Source: Zerene cesonia (lineage: Eukaryota > Arthropoda > Insecta > Lepidoptera > Pieridae). Taken from it: DNA of 64,000 bases. How positions within the stretch are numbered: position 1 is the stretch's first letter; the number at the start of each line of letters is the position of its first letter. The stretch covers positions 9,586,705 to 9,650,704 of the forward strand of contig NC_052119.1 of assembly GCF_012273895.1 (NCBI RefSeq), in the 5' to 3' direction. Positions 1 through 11,809 of the stretch are shown here, piece after piece. The notes under the pieces were generated by a model. The model did no database searches, had not been told where the DNA came from, and saw only the letters and a list, made by a program, of their open reading frames with translations. The position numbers and the translations under genes were made by a program.

Positions 1-134
1 AAGGGACCAACATTATGAAGAAATATTATATGTCAGTTAATAATCAGATAGGTTAATTAAATAATACATAAAAACGGTTATCATTACTCAAACGAAATGA
101 AATTATGATTGTAATTAAAAAGCGAAAAACATAC

Positions 135-298
135 CTATATGATACATCAGCGGCAAGAAACACATAGTTGATTCCGTATAAGGCAGCCGAAAATGCCGCC
201 AGAGCAATCAGAAAATAGTTCATGAGATGGTAAGGACGAAACTGCCCTAATTCCTGCAGCAAGCTGTCCGTGTCGACAGGCGACTTCGATTGCGACAT
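135..298 (-). CDS. SLC22-type transporter, orphan first exon 1
   Basis: Coding first exon of an organic cation transporter-like (SLC22, major facilitator) protein. It starts at the ATG at 298 and encodes 54 residues plus two bases of an Arg codon. It has a short cytoplasmic head, the motif ELGQFRPYHLMNY, one hydrophobic membrane segment and the end YVFLAADVSYR. The donor is AG/GTATGT at 134, phase 2, as in the two complete SLC22 genes of this window. The next exon must lie left of the window. It is closest to the exon at 3435-3586, sharing VDTDSL, ELGQFRP and YVFLAAD. It may be the ordinary first exon of the next gene or one of several alternative ones. Seen: exon and donor. Inferred: use and partner exons. 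Confidence 0.8.
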
Positions 299-493
299 TT
301 TTAATTATTTACCGCCGCACCAAGTTAATTAATCACTGATAAATTAAATATTTTATAACACAATTTGTTTTTCAAAATGTATCACTATACAGTTTATATA
401 TTTATGAATAAAAGCACTCGAACTTATAATATATTTTTCGTCATTACTGCAAATTAAAAGTTCGCTGTATCGCGTATCTCGAAGGCTGTTCGA

Positions 494-506
494 TGCGTGC
501 GCGCAT
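494..506. promoter_or_regulatory. GC-rich element upstream of orphan first exon 1
   Basis: The 13-mer TGCGTGCGCGCAT lies 196 bp upstream of the ATG at 298, in an otherwise AT-rich spacer. The identical 13-mer occurs at 3756-3768, 170 bp upstream of the next first exon. It contains GCGTG and resembles sites for NRF-1/Ewg-type or bHLH-PAS factors. A regulatory role is inferred only from position and repetition. Confidence 0.35.
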
Positions 507-699
507 ATGCACAAGGCGAGTACCTTGCGCGCGCGACCAGCGAGAATTGGCGGATCTCTGGTAAGACCTTTTGCAAGTGTGAGTGACACCTAAAGGCTAA
601 AGCAGGGCCTTCCCCAAAGGCGGTGCCGTCGGTGCAGCGTTTAGTAAACAACATTGTTATTTCGGGTATTTAATGTTACGAGCTTTTGCATATTACGAG

Positions 700-2048
700 T
701 CAAAATGTATTTAAGGATTATTACTCAATTAGTAAGGATTCTCTTGACCTCATTACCTACTGATATAGATATATTTATCATTAACTTAATGGATAATGAT
801 GTGCCCATTCTATTTATCATATTTATATTAGGTCACTATAGGTATGTCTAATGTATTATTATTAACATTAGAGTATAATATATTTATATTTGCAAGAAAA
901 TCATTAGTTACAATTGTAGCAAACTTCAACGTAAAAAGTAAATGTATCATAATTTTAATCAAAACAATATTATATTTTGAACCCGTTATCTACTATTTTA
1001 TAAAAAAAACATAATTTTCATACGTAAATATTAATTTACCTACTCACTGATTAACTAACTCAAGCACTACGTAGTGCAAGAAGTAAGAATATTCTTAGGC
1101 ATCTAAATATGCAACTAAATAAATTCAACCATTTTAAAGTTATGTTAAAGTCCTAGGTAATTCTTCTTCACTACAAAAAATCGCTACCTCAACCAAAACA
1201 GTCGATTATATACAAACTTACAAACATACCAATGAAGTTGATAAAAACCTTGTAATAAAAATATTATTTTTACTTTAAACCTATAATAAACAATTCATAA
1301 TGGAGGATTTCTTTTATTCGCTTAGTTTACCTTATACCACGTCTAATGCGATTATCTGCTATCAATTAAAAAAATATAAATTATATAATAAAATTGCTCG
1401 AATAGAAAATAGCTATTATTAAATTTGTTATTACGGTGCAGGTCTCACGTCACGGAGATTTTTACAAACACTTATAAATATTAAAATTATCTTAATCATG
1501 AAGTCATTGATCAAAACTTAAATTATTCTGACAAATTATAGAAACAAATTATATCTATCCCAATATATTATTACAAATATAATATGCCTGCAATGTACAT
1601 TTGAATAAAGGGTTAAAATTTAACATTTACGATGTCTCAATAGATAAGTTCAGTATCTGAACCATTCCAGCTATGCAAAACAACACACAATTAACGTAAA
1701 AATGTCAGTCGACTTACAATAAAGTATCTAGCACGCGGATGTAATAAACGTGATGGTATCGTAAAACATAAATAATAATTATAATAAATCACCACGTCAT
1801 TATTGTTGAATGTCCTATTTTTTCCAAAGTGTAGAAAAGGATTAAATAAGAATGAACGGCTTAAAAACGAGACAAACGGCTATCCCGTTCGAGATCCATC
1901 CCGAGGCGAGATATTTGGACTGAGTAGGAGATTCATACAGATATTCAGAAATGGATTCAGATAACGCTCTTGTTGTGGACTGTATGATGGTTATAGTTGA
2001 TAAAAACAACTAGGGTCTTCGATTTCGTTTATTCTTGATGATTATAAG
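700..2048. other. AT-rich spacer without recognised gene
   Basis: Mostly AT-rich sequence with frequent stops in all frames. No exon, repeat family or RNA gene was recognised. The last 190 bases before the gap, from about 1855, are less AT-rich and could be the edge of an unresolved element. Confidence 0.5.
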
Positions 2049-3048
2049 NNNNNNNNNNNNNNNNNNNNNNNNNNNNNNNNNNNNNNNNNNNNNNNNNNNN
2101 NNNNNNNNNNNNNNNNNNNNNNNNNNNNNNNNNNNNNNNNNNNNNNNNNNNNNNNNNNNNNNNNNNNNNNNNNNNNNNNNNNNNNNNNNNNNNNNNNNNN
2201 NNNNNNNNNNNNNNNNNNNNNNNNNNNNNNNNNNNNNNNNNNNNNNNNNNNNNNNNNNNNNNNNNNNNNNNNNNNNNNNNNNNNNNNNNNNNNNNNNNNN
2301 NNNNNNNNNNNNNNNNNNNNNNNNNNNNNNNNNNNNNNNNNNNNNNNNNNNNNNNNNNNNNNNNNNNNNNNNNNNNNNNNNNNNNNNNNNNNNNNNNNNN
2401 NNNNNNNNNNNNNNNNNNNNNNNNNNNNNNNNNNNNNNNNNNNNNNNNNNNNNNNNNNNNNNNNNNNNNNNNNNNNNNNNNNNNNNNNNNNNNNNNNNNN
2501 NNNNNNNNNNNNNNNNNNNNNNNNNNNNNNNNNNNNNNNNNNNNNNNNNNNNNNNNNNNNNNNNNNNNNNNNNNNNNNNNNNNNNNNNNNNNNNNNNNNN
2601 NNNNNNNNNNNNNNNNNNNNNNNNNNNNNNNNNNNNNNNNNNNNNNNNNNNNNNNNNNNNNNNNNNNNNNNNNNNNNNNNNNNNNNNNNNNNNNNNNNNN
2701 NNNNNNNNNNNNNNNNNNNNNNNNNNNNNNNNNNNNNNNNNNNNNNNNNNNNNNNNNNNNNNNNNNNNNNNNNNNNNNNNNNNNNNNNNNNNNNNNNNNN
2801 NNNNNNNNNNNNNNNNNNNNNNNNNNNNNNNNNNNNNNNNNNNNNNNNNNNNNNNNNNNNNNNNNNNNNNNNNNNNNNNNNNNNNNNNNNNNNNNNNNNN
2901 NNNNNNNNNNNNNNNNNNNNNNNNNNNNNNNNNNNNNNNNNNNNNNNNNNNNNNNNNNNNNNNNNNNNNNNNNNNNNNNNNNNNNNNNNNNNNNNNNNNN
3001 NNNNNNNNNNNNNNNNNNNNNNNNNNNNNNNNNNNNNNNNNNNNNNNN
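2049..3048. other. Assembly gap of exactly 1000 N
   Basis: A run of exactly 1000 N, a size often used for gaps of unknown length. The right flank (3049-3130) is markedly GC-rich for this region and has no match elsewhere in the window, so the gap may hide an element or exon. Long open frames crossing it are artefacts of the N run. Confidence 0.9.
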
Positions 3049-3434
3049 TGCGATGTCGACGCTCCGCCCATTAACGCGTGCCGGGCGCCTCGATTCTTCG
3101 CTGCTCGTCGGTACTCAACAGCTCTCATGGTATTCAATTCATAGTTGTGATAAAATAATTAAAATTCATGCATTTATAAATTTTAAACAAACAGTTGAGT
3201 AATATTGTCTAAATTTGACATTAATTCCAACCAATCAATTTTAACCTTATAATATCTTCAAATAATACAACGATTTCAGTAAATTATACCTACATAATAT
3301 ATATGAAAACATCAAAATTGAATAAAATATGATGCTGCGATGGTTCATATAATAAATAAAAACCTATATTTTTTATAACAACCAAAGTTAAACAGCGCAG
3401 CCACTAAATTTTCGGTAGAAGGATGCGTACATAC

Positions 3435-3586
3435 CTGTAGGTCAGATCAGCGGCCAGAAATACATAGCTGATGTTGTAAAAGGGTATTGAGAATGCTGCG
3501 ATTGCGATAAGAAGATAGTTCAGAAGGTGGAAGGGGCGAAACTGCCCCAATTCCCGCACCAAGCTGTCCGTGTCCACACATGACAT
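3435..3586 (-). CDS. SLC22-type transporter, orphan first exon 2
   Basis: First coding exon of an SLC22-like transporter, with ATG at 3586. It encodes 50 residues plus two bases of Arg. Motifs in order are VDTDSLVRELGQFRPFHLLNY, a hydrophobic segment of about 20 residues, then YVFLAADLTYR. The donor AG/GTATGT at 3434 leaves phase 2. No compatible second exon follows between here and the exon at 135-298, although 1000 N of that 3.1-kb interval are unread. Similarity to the exon at 135-298 suggests a recent tandem duplication. It could be an alternative promoter and N-terminus for one gene body to the left, or a detached copy. The reading frame is intact. Confidence 0.78.
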
Positions 3587-3755
3587 ATTTCACTGTTTTA
3601 TTTCACTTTTAAAATATAAACGTCTGAATTTTTTTAAGTTATAAAAAAGACTATTAATCATTTAATAATAAAAAAATCAGATTCACAATTAGATTGTTTT
3701 TTGGATATTTCGTATAGATTTTTATTTATATTAGAGTCTATCGCGCGTTACCGAG

Positions 3756-3768
3756 TGCGTGCGCGCAT
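3756..3768. promoter_or_regulatory. GC-rich element upstream of orphan first exon 2
   Basis: Second copy of TGCGTGCGCGCAT, 170 bp upstream of the ATG at 3586; the first is at 494-506. Its conservation at a similar distance from two related first exons suggests a duplicated proximal promoter, but it could also just be sequence left over from the duplication. Confidence 0.35.
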
Positions 3769-4802
3769 GGCTTACCAATGCGATATATTGTCACGGAAAG
3801 AGAATCTAGTATAACTAAACCATATACATGCACCGTAAATGACATCGATAACAGTAAGCTGTAGTGTTCATTGTTGAATTTTTATTCATATAGCTATTGA
3901 GTCACGAGTGGTACGAATCTACGAATCTACGAATTGGGAACCATTGTTTTTCGGAACGTCGATTAAATCAGTGTACAGTCTCAAATGAAGATCGCCTGCT
4001 ATTCTCGCCGTCCAGTTTTATTATTACAACTTGTGATGGTATAACCACAGTATTATGTTATCTGTGGTATAACTATGTAGTAAACTGTGGTGACATGACG
4101 TTAAAATTTCCGTTGTTACAAGTACAAACTATGTAAAAAGTTTCTTGCCATCTTTTTACCATAAAATAGGGAACGCTACCCACGGCGAAATGTCATGGGT
4201 TATATAGGACCCACCACTTCCTAAGGGATTCAGTGTAGGTATGACATAACAATAGCAATGCAGGGATTTACTCACATTAACCATTGCAATATGTTACTAA
4301 TTTTTTTATATCATTTTATATTTATAGCCATACATACCTTCGCTCGGGTCCACTGAAAATCTGCAACCTTTAAACCGAATGTTATGGCACACCGCTTCAT
4401 AGACTACCCACATTGCTAAAACATAACTATTTTGTTTTGAATTGGCTTTTATGTCCCTTAAATAAACTTTACCATTACTCCTCTATTTGTGATAGTCCTC
4501 AGACAAGGTTAAAATTTCATAAGGGCACAGCTGAGTTGATTCATTTTTTTTTGTTTAACACTAAAATATATTTCAATCAGTATTCAATTACAATGATGCA
4601 AACTGCACTTGTGCAAAGATAAATAAATGCTACTCAACTGAACTCAAAATGAATTCAAAATATTCCTTTTAAATTGTACGTTATTTGGTGAATCATGCGA
4701 GGCTTTCACTGAAGGTTAAATTGTGACACTGTAGAATAGCATTATTTGTTGTTAGCGTCAACTGATCTAAGCAAAATTACCAAAGTTGAAGGTCACAACC
4801 AA

Positions 4803-4998
4803 TCCCTACTAATATTATAGTACGCGAAAGTAATTCTGTCTCTTCACGCCTACACCACTAAACCGGTGTAGATCAACATTTTTGCCAAGATAGATTGAGA
4901 ACTCAGAAATGATATTTTCAGGATATTTGTTTCCCTGTAATCCCCGGGTATTATGCGAGGTTTTCTTTGACTAAACCAGCGCAGCCGCGGGCGAAAAC
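4803..4998 (+). mobile_element. Diverged Lep1-type Helitron remnant
   Basis: Begins TCCCTACTAATATTATA after an A and ends near GCCGCGGGCGAAAA. These are the two ends of the better copy at 24269-24615. The interior is shortened and diverged, and the final CTAG has decayed. No coding capacity. Confidence 0.65.
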
Positions 4999-5505
4999 CT
5001 TTTGATAAATTTATTATAAGTTAGTGCGATACAACTCCTTATTATAATAAGCATGTGAGTAAAATGACGATTCCCTCTTTCCTTCTCAAAATTTTATTGA
5101 AACAAGTAAACGCGCATGAATGAACATAGATACCTACAGACCATACAATTACGAACCTCCCGAGTAATGAATGCATGATGCTGTCTAATAAATGTATCCT
5201 ATGTCTTCACTTCACACTTAGGCACTCATACATAAAATACACACACACATCTAACGATTAAATAATTTTTTAAATACTTTCAGTTCATGGGATTAAACAA
5301 ACAAACAAACTCTTCTGATATGTATCATTGACAGCGGCTATAGACGTATTCATTGAGTTGTGTTCAATTGGATTCAAATAAGCCTTCATTGGCTTATAGC
5401 CAATATTATATATAAGCCAAATAACGTGGAGACCGAAATACAAAAACAATTTACTTACACGTGCATTTAACGTTCTACGTACGAGCTACGTTCAGTAGTA
5501 CACAC

Positions 5506-5666
5506 CTGTAAGGCACGTCACCGGCCAGAAATATATAGCTGGTGTAGTAAATACACGACATGAAGCTAGCAAGGAACACCAGCACATAGTTCAGCAAGTG
5601 GAACCTTCGGAACTGTCCCAGCTCACGCATCAACACTTCTGCGTCCACGCCAGGTTGCACGCCCAT
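5506..5666 (-). CDS. SLC22-type transporter, orphan first exon 3
   Basis: First coding exon with ATG at 5666, encoding 53 residues plus two bases of Arg. It shares the framework ELGQFRRFHLLNY, a membrane segment and YIFLAGDVPYR with the other orphan first exons, but its head (MGVQPGVDAEVLMR) differs. The donor is AG/GTGTGT at 5505, phase 2. The GDVPYR end is shared with the exon at 11810-11958 (GSVPYR), so the four orphan exons fall into two similar pairs. No exon 2 is visible downstream on this strand. An alternative first exon is the preferred reading; a leader whose gene body was lost is possible. Confidence 0.77.
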
Positions 5667-5697
5667 TTTATAGAACCAATTAACTATTCAACAATGT

Positions 5698-5712
5698 AAT
5701 ATATATATATAT
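5698..5712. repeat. TA microsatellite
   Basis: A short run of alternating T and A immediately 5' of orphan first exon 3. No function is implied. Confidence 0.7.
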
Positions 5713-6519
5713 ACTTCTTCAAGATAACTAACTTAAATAAAAAAGCAATTTCAAATTAATTGATTTCAATGAAACGTAATGAATGTTAAAACGAGCATTC
5801 TGTGTATTTTTTTCACGATGTAAATTTCCGCAAGAGGTTATGATATCTCTCACACAAGGCGTTCTAACATAACGACCATATACCGACAGACTGAGGGTCA
5901 GAGACGATAGTTAAATTTAGAGCGATCATTGTTATTATATATGCGACTACCAATCTGCTAAGTGTTTGAATCAAAGTTGTGGGTTACGCAAGTCTTTAAA
6001 CTGCATAATGGACACCATTGCTATTATGGCAATGTACGAATGCTTTTTTCTGAATCAACCACTTTCCACCTTGAGAAATCTGAAAATTCAATAACAGTTT
6101 TCTTTTTACTGGTAATGCAAAAAAATAGATAAGTTTCAACAAAAATTTCACACATTTCGTTTTCTCGTTTAACAATATTGCGAAATTGTCCACTATCATT
6201 TTAATTGGTAAATGATCATCATTACCCATGAACGTTGCTACGGATACGTAAATGCGTTGCCCACTTTAACGGAAGACAGGAATAAGGGAACGGTACGGGA
6301 AGGGTGAGGAATAGGATACAAACTGCCGCGTGCCGGTGAGACAGTGACTCACCGAACGAAACACAGTAGCATTCACTTGCTACTATTTTATGACGATAAA
6401 GAAAGATATACCACAAAATTATAAAATTAAACGACCAATATGCTATTAACTATTGTATAGTTTTGAGTTTTGACAACCCCAAAGGCAGGAAACATCATAA
6501 TTACTTCTTCATTCAAAGA

Positions 6520-6870
6520 TGAAATCTTCTTGCACGTGGTAGTCGAGCACACTTTTTGGGTTAGCTCGCACCAGGGAAGTACCACACCTCCATAGAAAAC
6601 CGGCGTGAAATAGCATACTGTATTTTGTTCGGCGAGTGGGGGAGCCGGAGGCCCATGTCCTTTTCCATACCGTTCCCAGTCCTCCTCCTCCTTTATTCCT
6701 CTCGTCAATCCTTTCTTCATCCCTCTCCAATTTGAAATCGGCACTCCATTTGTAGAGGTGTAAGGTCTGCAATTGACCGTAATTACGCCTCTCCAAATGT
6801 TCATGGGCGGTAGTAGCGCTTACCATCAGGCGAACCCACCAGCTCCATTGCCGATGATGACTTAAAAAAA
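6520..6870 (+). repeat. Interspersed SINE/LINE-tail repeat, copy 1
   Basis: Shares blocks such as GGGAAGTACCACACC, ACCGGCGTGAAATAG, GTGGGGGAGCCGGAGGCCC and TCGCTTACCAT-type with copies at 26446-26790, 33850-34072 (reverse) and 60360-60665. The 3' part (GGCGGT, GCTTACCATCAGGCGAACC, CAGCTC) and the A-rich end are typical of lepidopteran retroposon tails. Open frames of 105 and 125 codons on the opposite strand lie inside it and are not genes. Confidence 0.75.
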
Positions 6871-7082
6871 ATAATAATGAAAGGTCATCTTAGTGCCTAA
6901 ATCATGAGCCCTGAGGGAAATTTTTTGATCAACTTAACAAATTGTTCATTGTCTTAATAAAATATATATTATAATAAAATAGCATGCCCGACAGACTCAG
7001 TGACGCATCAGGCAGAACCGACTTAAGGTGCGTTAGAGATACTATAATTTAACCCTGATCTCATCAAGCCGCAGAGCACAAA

Positions 7083-7125
7083 GCAGGTCAGCGGAAGGAA
7101 ATACATTATTCGATGTTGCGTCCAC
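7083..7125 (-). pseudogene. Relic of an SLC22 first exon
   Basis: On the minus strand this stretch aligns with the end of the exon at 3435-3586, the part encoding NISYVFLAADLTYR: AACATC, then ATGTATTTC and CCGCTGA are in the same order and spacing. The relic has in-frame stops and no GT donor at the expected place. It sits between orphan first exons 3 and 4, where a further copy of the array would be expected. The similarity covers only about 35-40 bases, so chance is not excluded. Confidence 0.4.
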
Positions 7126-7199
7126 TTGTGGATTCAAGTCATGAGCGCGATCTTAGATCTTCCGCTTGCCCTTTTTGGACACTTATCTTCGTTTTGGTA

Positions 7200-8190
7200 T
7201 TGATCTTCCTTAGCATTGTCATTGGAAACTTGTTCTACCGATATTAAAATTGTTGTAGGCAAAATCTAAAAAAGCTGGTTGATTATTATTTTTTCTGTAG
7301 GGGCAACAAATCATAGAACTTACACTATACTTTTCCACTATACTATTACTATTTCTTTTTCATACTATGCGAGTCATTGATAACGAAACTAGCTATTGTA
7401 TTAAATTATTATTACTAATCAACATTCATACGCCGCACGATCAATGAGTTCTATACATAATAGTGTATTTACGCAATCTCTCGAATGGCGAGACGATACA
7501 TGTGTAAATGCACCCTAAGAGATTGAAAATTAAATATAGACCAATAATCGATCTTACTACATATTCTAAGTCTTCATGTGCACATTTGGTCACCCATTCG
7601 AAACATCTCCTGTAAATCCTTCTAGCCGACTCATTCACACAAATGTTAGTAGCGTGAAAGTTTGTGAGCATGCATGTATAAATATACTTATATAATAGTA
7701 ACAAATGTTACTATTACATACAAAAAAAGGTGTGTGTGCGATTCACACATGATAGAAGTGAAACTTCAGTAAATCGACAAAAGAATGAATAAAATAGTAT
7801 GTATATTTCTGTCTCATTCTTTGCCGGCTTCATTCTACACATTTTTGTATTTCTGTCTCTTACCTGTCGTTTTTCCGTTGCATCAGGTTTGAAATCACAA
7901 CGATTCTAAAGAAGTTTCACTTCAAAAAAACCACTGTACGGATTTATACGGTATTTTAACTGCCATCAAGTTGACAGGTCTAAGGGGTTTTCGTGTCGGC
8001 TTAAAGCAGTACAAATTGCATGGATGGAAAAAGATAGAGTTCCAACATTTTCCCACACTGGAATAAATATTACAACCGTTAACATACTATACTAGTAGTA
8101 TTACTATAAGTTATTATGGTAACTTAATGTACCAGAATAAAAAACATATGCTATAGAAATACTTGGTATTTCCCTTGGTTTTGTTCGGTT
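7200..8190. other. AT-rich spacer, no gene recognised
   Basis: Low-complexity AT-rich sequence. An 87-codon open frame (7441-7704, minus) has no recognisable domain and no splice or promoter support. It was not called. Confidence 0.4.
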
Positions 8191-9383
8191 AGCGAGACCA
8201 CTAGTAACCTACACTTCAATAGGAGTAGCACTACGAGCAACAGTTAGTGGGGGCCGAGTCACCTTCGTCCGTAGGAGAATACTCTAAGCATTGAAACCCT
8301 ACACGTGGCCCCTGGGTGGTGCTAATCAGGTGACATGGTGGGAGACAAAAGTCGCGGCTATNNNNNNNNNNNNNNNNNNNNNNNNNNNNNNNNNNNNNNN
8401 NNNNNNNNNNNNNNNNNNNNNNNNNNNNNNNNNNNNNNNNNNNNNNNNNNNNNNNNNNNNNNNNNNNNNNNNNNNNNNNNNNNNNNNNNNNNNNNNNNNN
8501 NNNNNNNNNNNNNNNNNNNNNNNNNNNNNNNNNNNNNNNNNNNNNNNNNNNNNNNNNNNNNNNNNNNNNNNNNNNNNNNNNNNNNNNNNNNNNNNNNNNN
8601 NNNNNNNNNNNNNNNNNNNNNNNNNNNNNNNNNNNNNNNNNNNNNNNNNNNNNNNNNNNNNNNNNNNNNNNNNNNNNNNNNNNNNNNNNNNNNNNNNNNN
8701 NNNNNNNNNNNNNNNNNNNNNNNNNNNNNNNNNNNNNNNNNNNNNNNNNNNNNNNNNNNNNNNNNNNNNNNNNNNNNNNNNNNNNNNNNNNNNNNNNNNN
8801 NNNNNNNNNNNNNNNNNNNNNNNNNNNNNNNNNNNNNNNNNNNNNNNNNNNNNNNNNNNNNNNNNNNNNNNNNNNNNNNNNNNNNNNNNNNNNNNNNNNN
8901 NNNNNNNNNNNNNNNNNNNNNNNNNNNNNNNNNNNNNNNNNNNNNNNNNNNNNNNNNNNNNNNNNNNNNNNNNNNNNNNNNNNNNNNNNNNNNNNNNNNN
9001 NNNNNNNNNNNNNNNNNNNNNNNNNNNNNNNNNNNNNNNNNNNNNNNNNNNNNNNNNNNNNNNNNNNNNNNNNNNNNNNNNNNNNNNNNNNNNNNNNNNN
9101 NNNNNNNNNNNNNNNNNNNNNNNNNNNNNNNNNNNNNNNNNNNNNNNNNNNNNNNNNNNNNNNNNNNNNNNNNNNNNNNNNNNNNNNNNNNNNNNNNNNN
9201 NNNNNNNNNNNNNNNNNNNNNNNNNNNNNNNNNNNNNNNNNNNNNNNNNNNNNNNNNNNNNNNNNNNNNNNNNNNNNNNNNNNNNNNNNNNNNNNNNNNN
9301 NNNNNNNNNNNNNNNNNNNNNNNNNNNNNNNNNNNNNNNNNNNNNNNNNNNNNNNNNNNNNAAAAAAAAAAAAAAAAAAAAAA
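8183..9383 (+). mobile_element. Possible LINE-like insertion spanning a gap
   Basis: Before the gap lies about 180 bases of non-AT-rich sequence unlike the surroundings (around 8183-8361). After the gap the sequence resumes with 22 consecutive A (9362-9383). A 5' block plus a 3' poly(A) run is the layout of a non-LTR retrotransposon whose body was not assembled. No reverse transcriptase sequence is visible, so this is inference. Confidence 0.35.
8362..9361. other. Assembly gap of exactly 1000 N
   Basis: A run of 1000 N, probably a placeholder, ending directly at a 22-base poly(A) run. Open frames crossing it are artefacts. Confidence 0.9.
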
Positions 9384-9419
9384 CATGCCTACTTAGCAGC
9401 ACTCACACATCGTAGATTT

Positions 9420-11780
9420 GTTTTTAATTATCATTTGAACAATGTTTCATTTGTTTTGGAATAAATAACTGTAAATTGTAGCAACAACCATACCCCAAAT
9501 AACATGTTACGACCGATCACTATACCTTGTATAATATCCAATTTATTTTTAAATTATACCGTTCAATTGAGATCTAATAGAAAATATTCATTATCAATGG
9601 TGAAATGTCATGTCGATTGTGGACCATAGTTAATTAAGTGTAACATAGATAACAAAGCTACGCAAGGGCAGACGTGGTGTTTAACAATGTGTTAATATAG
9701 ACTGTTAATTATGTTACCTATTAAATCAATAAGGTGAAGGTTTATAAAAACGTCTAGACAATCTCACACGGCCATCTGGTGATATGCGTTAAGTCTTGCA
9801 ACACAACGAATATCAAGTGCATTCTGCATAGACTTTGAACGCACACTCTCTCAAATATTTATTTTTTCAATCAGACTTCTTTTAGAAGCATTTTTGAGAG
9901 GTTATACATTAACACAGTTTTACCATTTCGGAAAGCAGTTTCTACAGAGAAGAGACAGCAAGAAACTCTGAAGTGAAGACTAACATTTTTTGTGTTTTGT
10001 TATCTCCAAACATTTGAATCGATGAACAGATTTTGATTATTATTTTATTATTTTTCCAGTTAAAAGAAGTGCCTTCCGCGTGCAATTTAATAGCTGTTTG
10101 GTTTTTTGTTCTAAATATTATTTCAGCCGTCTATATTAGTTCACATATGGACAAAATATTGGAGATCTAAATAAGGGACTGATAATTTAGTAGTAATAGT
10201 AATAATGATAAGAAAGTGGGAACTATTAGATCAAGAAATACCATACTACCGATGTCGCACACGATTCTTCCGTTGTTCAACAGTACCGAAATGCTGCAAA
10301 TTTTAACTCCTGGCGTACGACTGTTTTATCTACTCTTATGTAATATCTACTAAATTGTTGAACATCAAACTTGTACTACTGTGTAACACAAAATCATGCT
10401 TCACAAATTGAAAGTGAGACGATTTGAATAATGATCGATGCTTATAATTCCTAGTATTATAAGCATCCCGCTGCAGATTGCAAAACTGACATTTAGCGTG
10501 TAATTAGTAATTATTTATTTCTAAACGTTTCAAACAGCGATATTGAGAAACGATAAGAAATTCTGTCGTTTTTTAAGAAGTTGCATCGAGAATTGCTACC
10601 TCCACGAGCAACAACGACTGAAACAAGGATAAGTAATTGTTTTTAACAATAAAATAAATCGCCTTTGATTGGCACAGCCACCGACTTTCATATAAAAATC
10701 GGTTCAATAAAAAGTTATGAGTAATAGAGACAAAGCCAAAAAAGTGCGGCCGATTTGCATCCTGCTTTTTTTAAAGTCGGTTGGAAACTGGTATCGCTTA
10801 TCAGATAAAATTAACAGCAATTAACAACTTGCCGAATTTGGCCGCAGTTGCTTCGAGCTCGATGGAGATTATCACCAGCCTCCTTTTGTTTACACTCTTA
10901 TTTCTATTGACAATCAAACTTGATATAAAATAGACCTACAACGTCAGAATAAGCTAAGACCTTTTTCTCGTAAAAGATTAGTTGCATATTAATATCTTTT
11001 AAACTTAATGATATGATAAATATATTAATCGTGTTTATTGCCATTGATCAAAAATATTATACACAATTTAAAAGTTAATTCTCATATCATCAAGATTGCT
11101 CAAAAGATTTGGCTGTAAATTATAAATTATATGATCCATACACAGAATTGTTTAATATTTCTTTTGCTTCATAAACAATAGCAATACCTAAAACTATCCT
11201 TTGACGATTTTAATAGTGCTCGTGATGTAGACCAGCATTTCTTTTATAAAATTTAAGAATACATTAGCATTTCTCACGATGATTAAATGTTTACTACAAA
11301 TGACACATTTTCATATGAGGCAAATATCTAGGAAATGGACATGAAATTTTTTCACTTATCATTCGTTTAATCGAGTTAAGTTCACGTAGACGTTTTAATT
11401 ATTTAAAATTGATATTATTGTTGAAAATACTTAATTAACTCCTTAAAAAATACTTCGCAGTGAATTGTCAGTGAACTTTGCATAAAATTAATTGTAGTAT
11501 TGAAAAAGGTTATCGACTTTGACGAGTAAAACACGAAAAAAAAAATCCTAGCACGTCACACTCACGTCACACTATGATTTGAGAATGGATTGCCGTAGTA
11601 TTATGGTAGTATATAGTAAGGTATGTCTCTACCTTAATTCATTTTCCAGTTCTAATATTCCCTTGATCGTTTCAATCCTCTAAATCAATTCAACGATAAC
11701 ATTTTTCTATTAAACGTATTTTCAAAAATATAGTAGCTTTTCTTACTTAAAATTGGGAAAAACAATATTAGAAGGCTTAT
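9420..11780. other. AT-rich spacer; one weak repeat
   Basis: No exon was recognised. Around 10670-10795 there is an inverted pair, CCGACTTT at 10681 and AAAGTCGG at 10773, bounding about 100 bases that resemble a small lepidopteran repeat; a related ACCGACTTCC block is near 30565. The rest is AT-rich with dense stops. Confidence 0.4.
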
Positions 11781-11809
11781 AAATGTTACTTATGTATTAA
11801 TAGCCATAC

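Noticed and set aside
2010..3144. Long open frames across N runs here and at 8.3, 14.4, 18.1 and 58.1 kb
   Set aside because: They consist of unknown residues from N; no real coding support.
6427..6826. 105- and 125-codon frames on the minus strand
   Set aside because: They are within a dispersed SINE/LINE-tail repeat that also occurs at 26.4, 33.9 and 60.4 kb.
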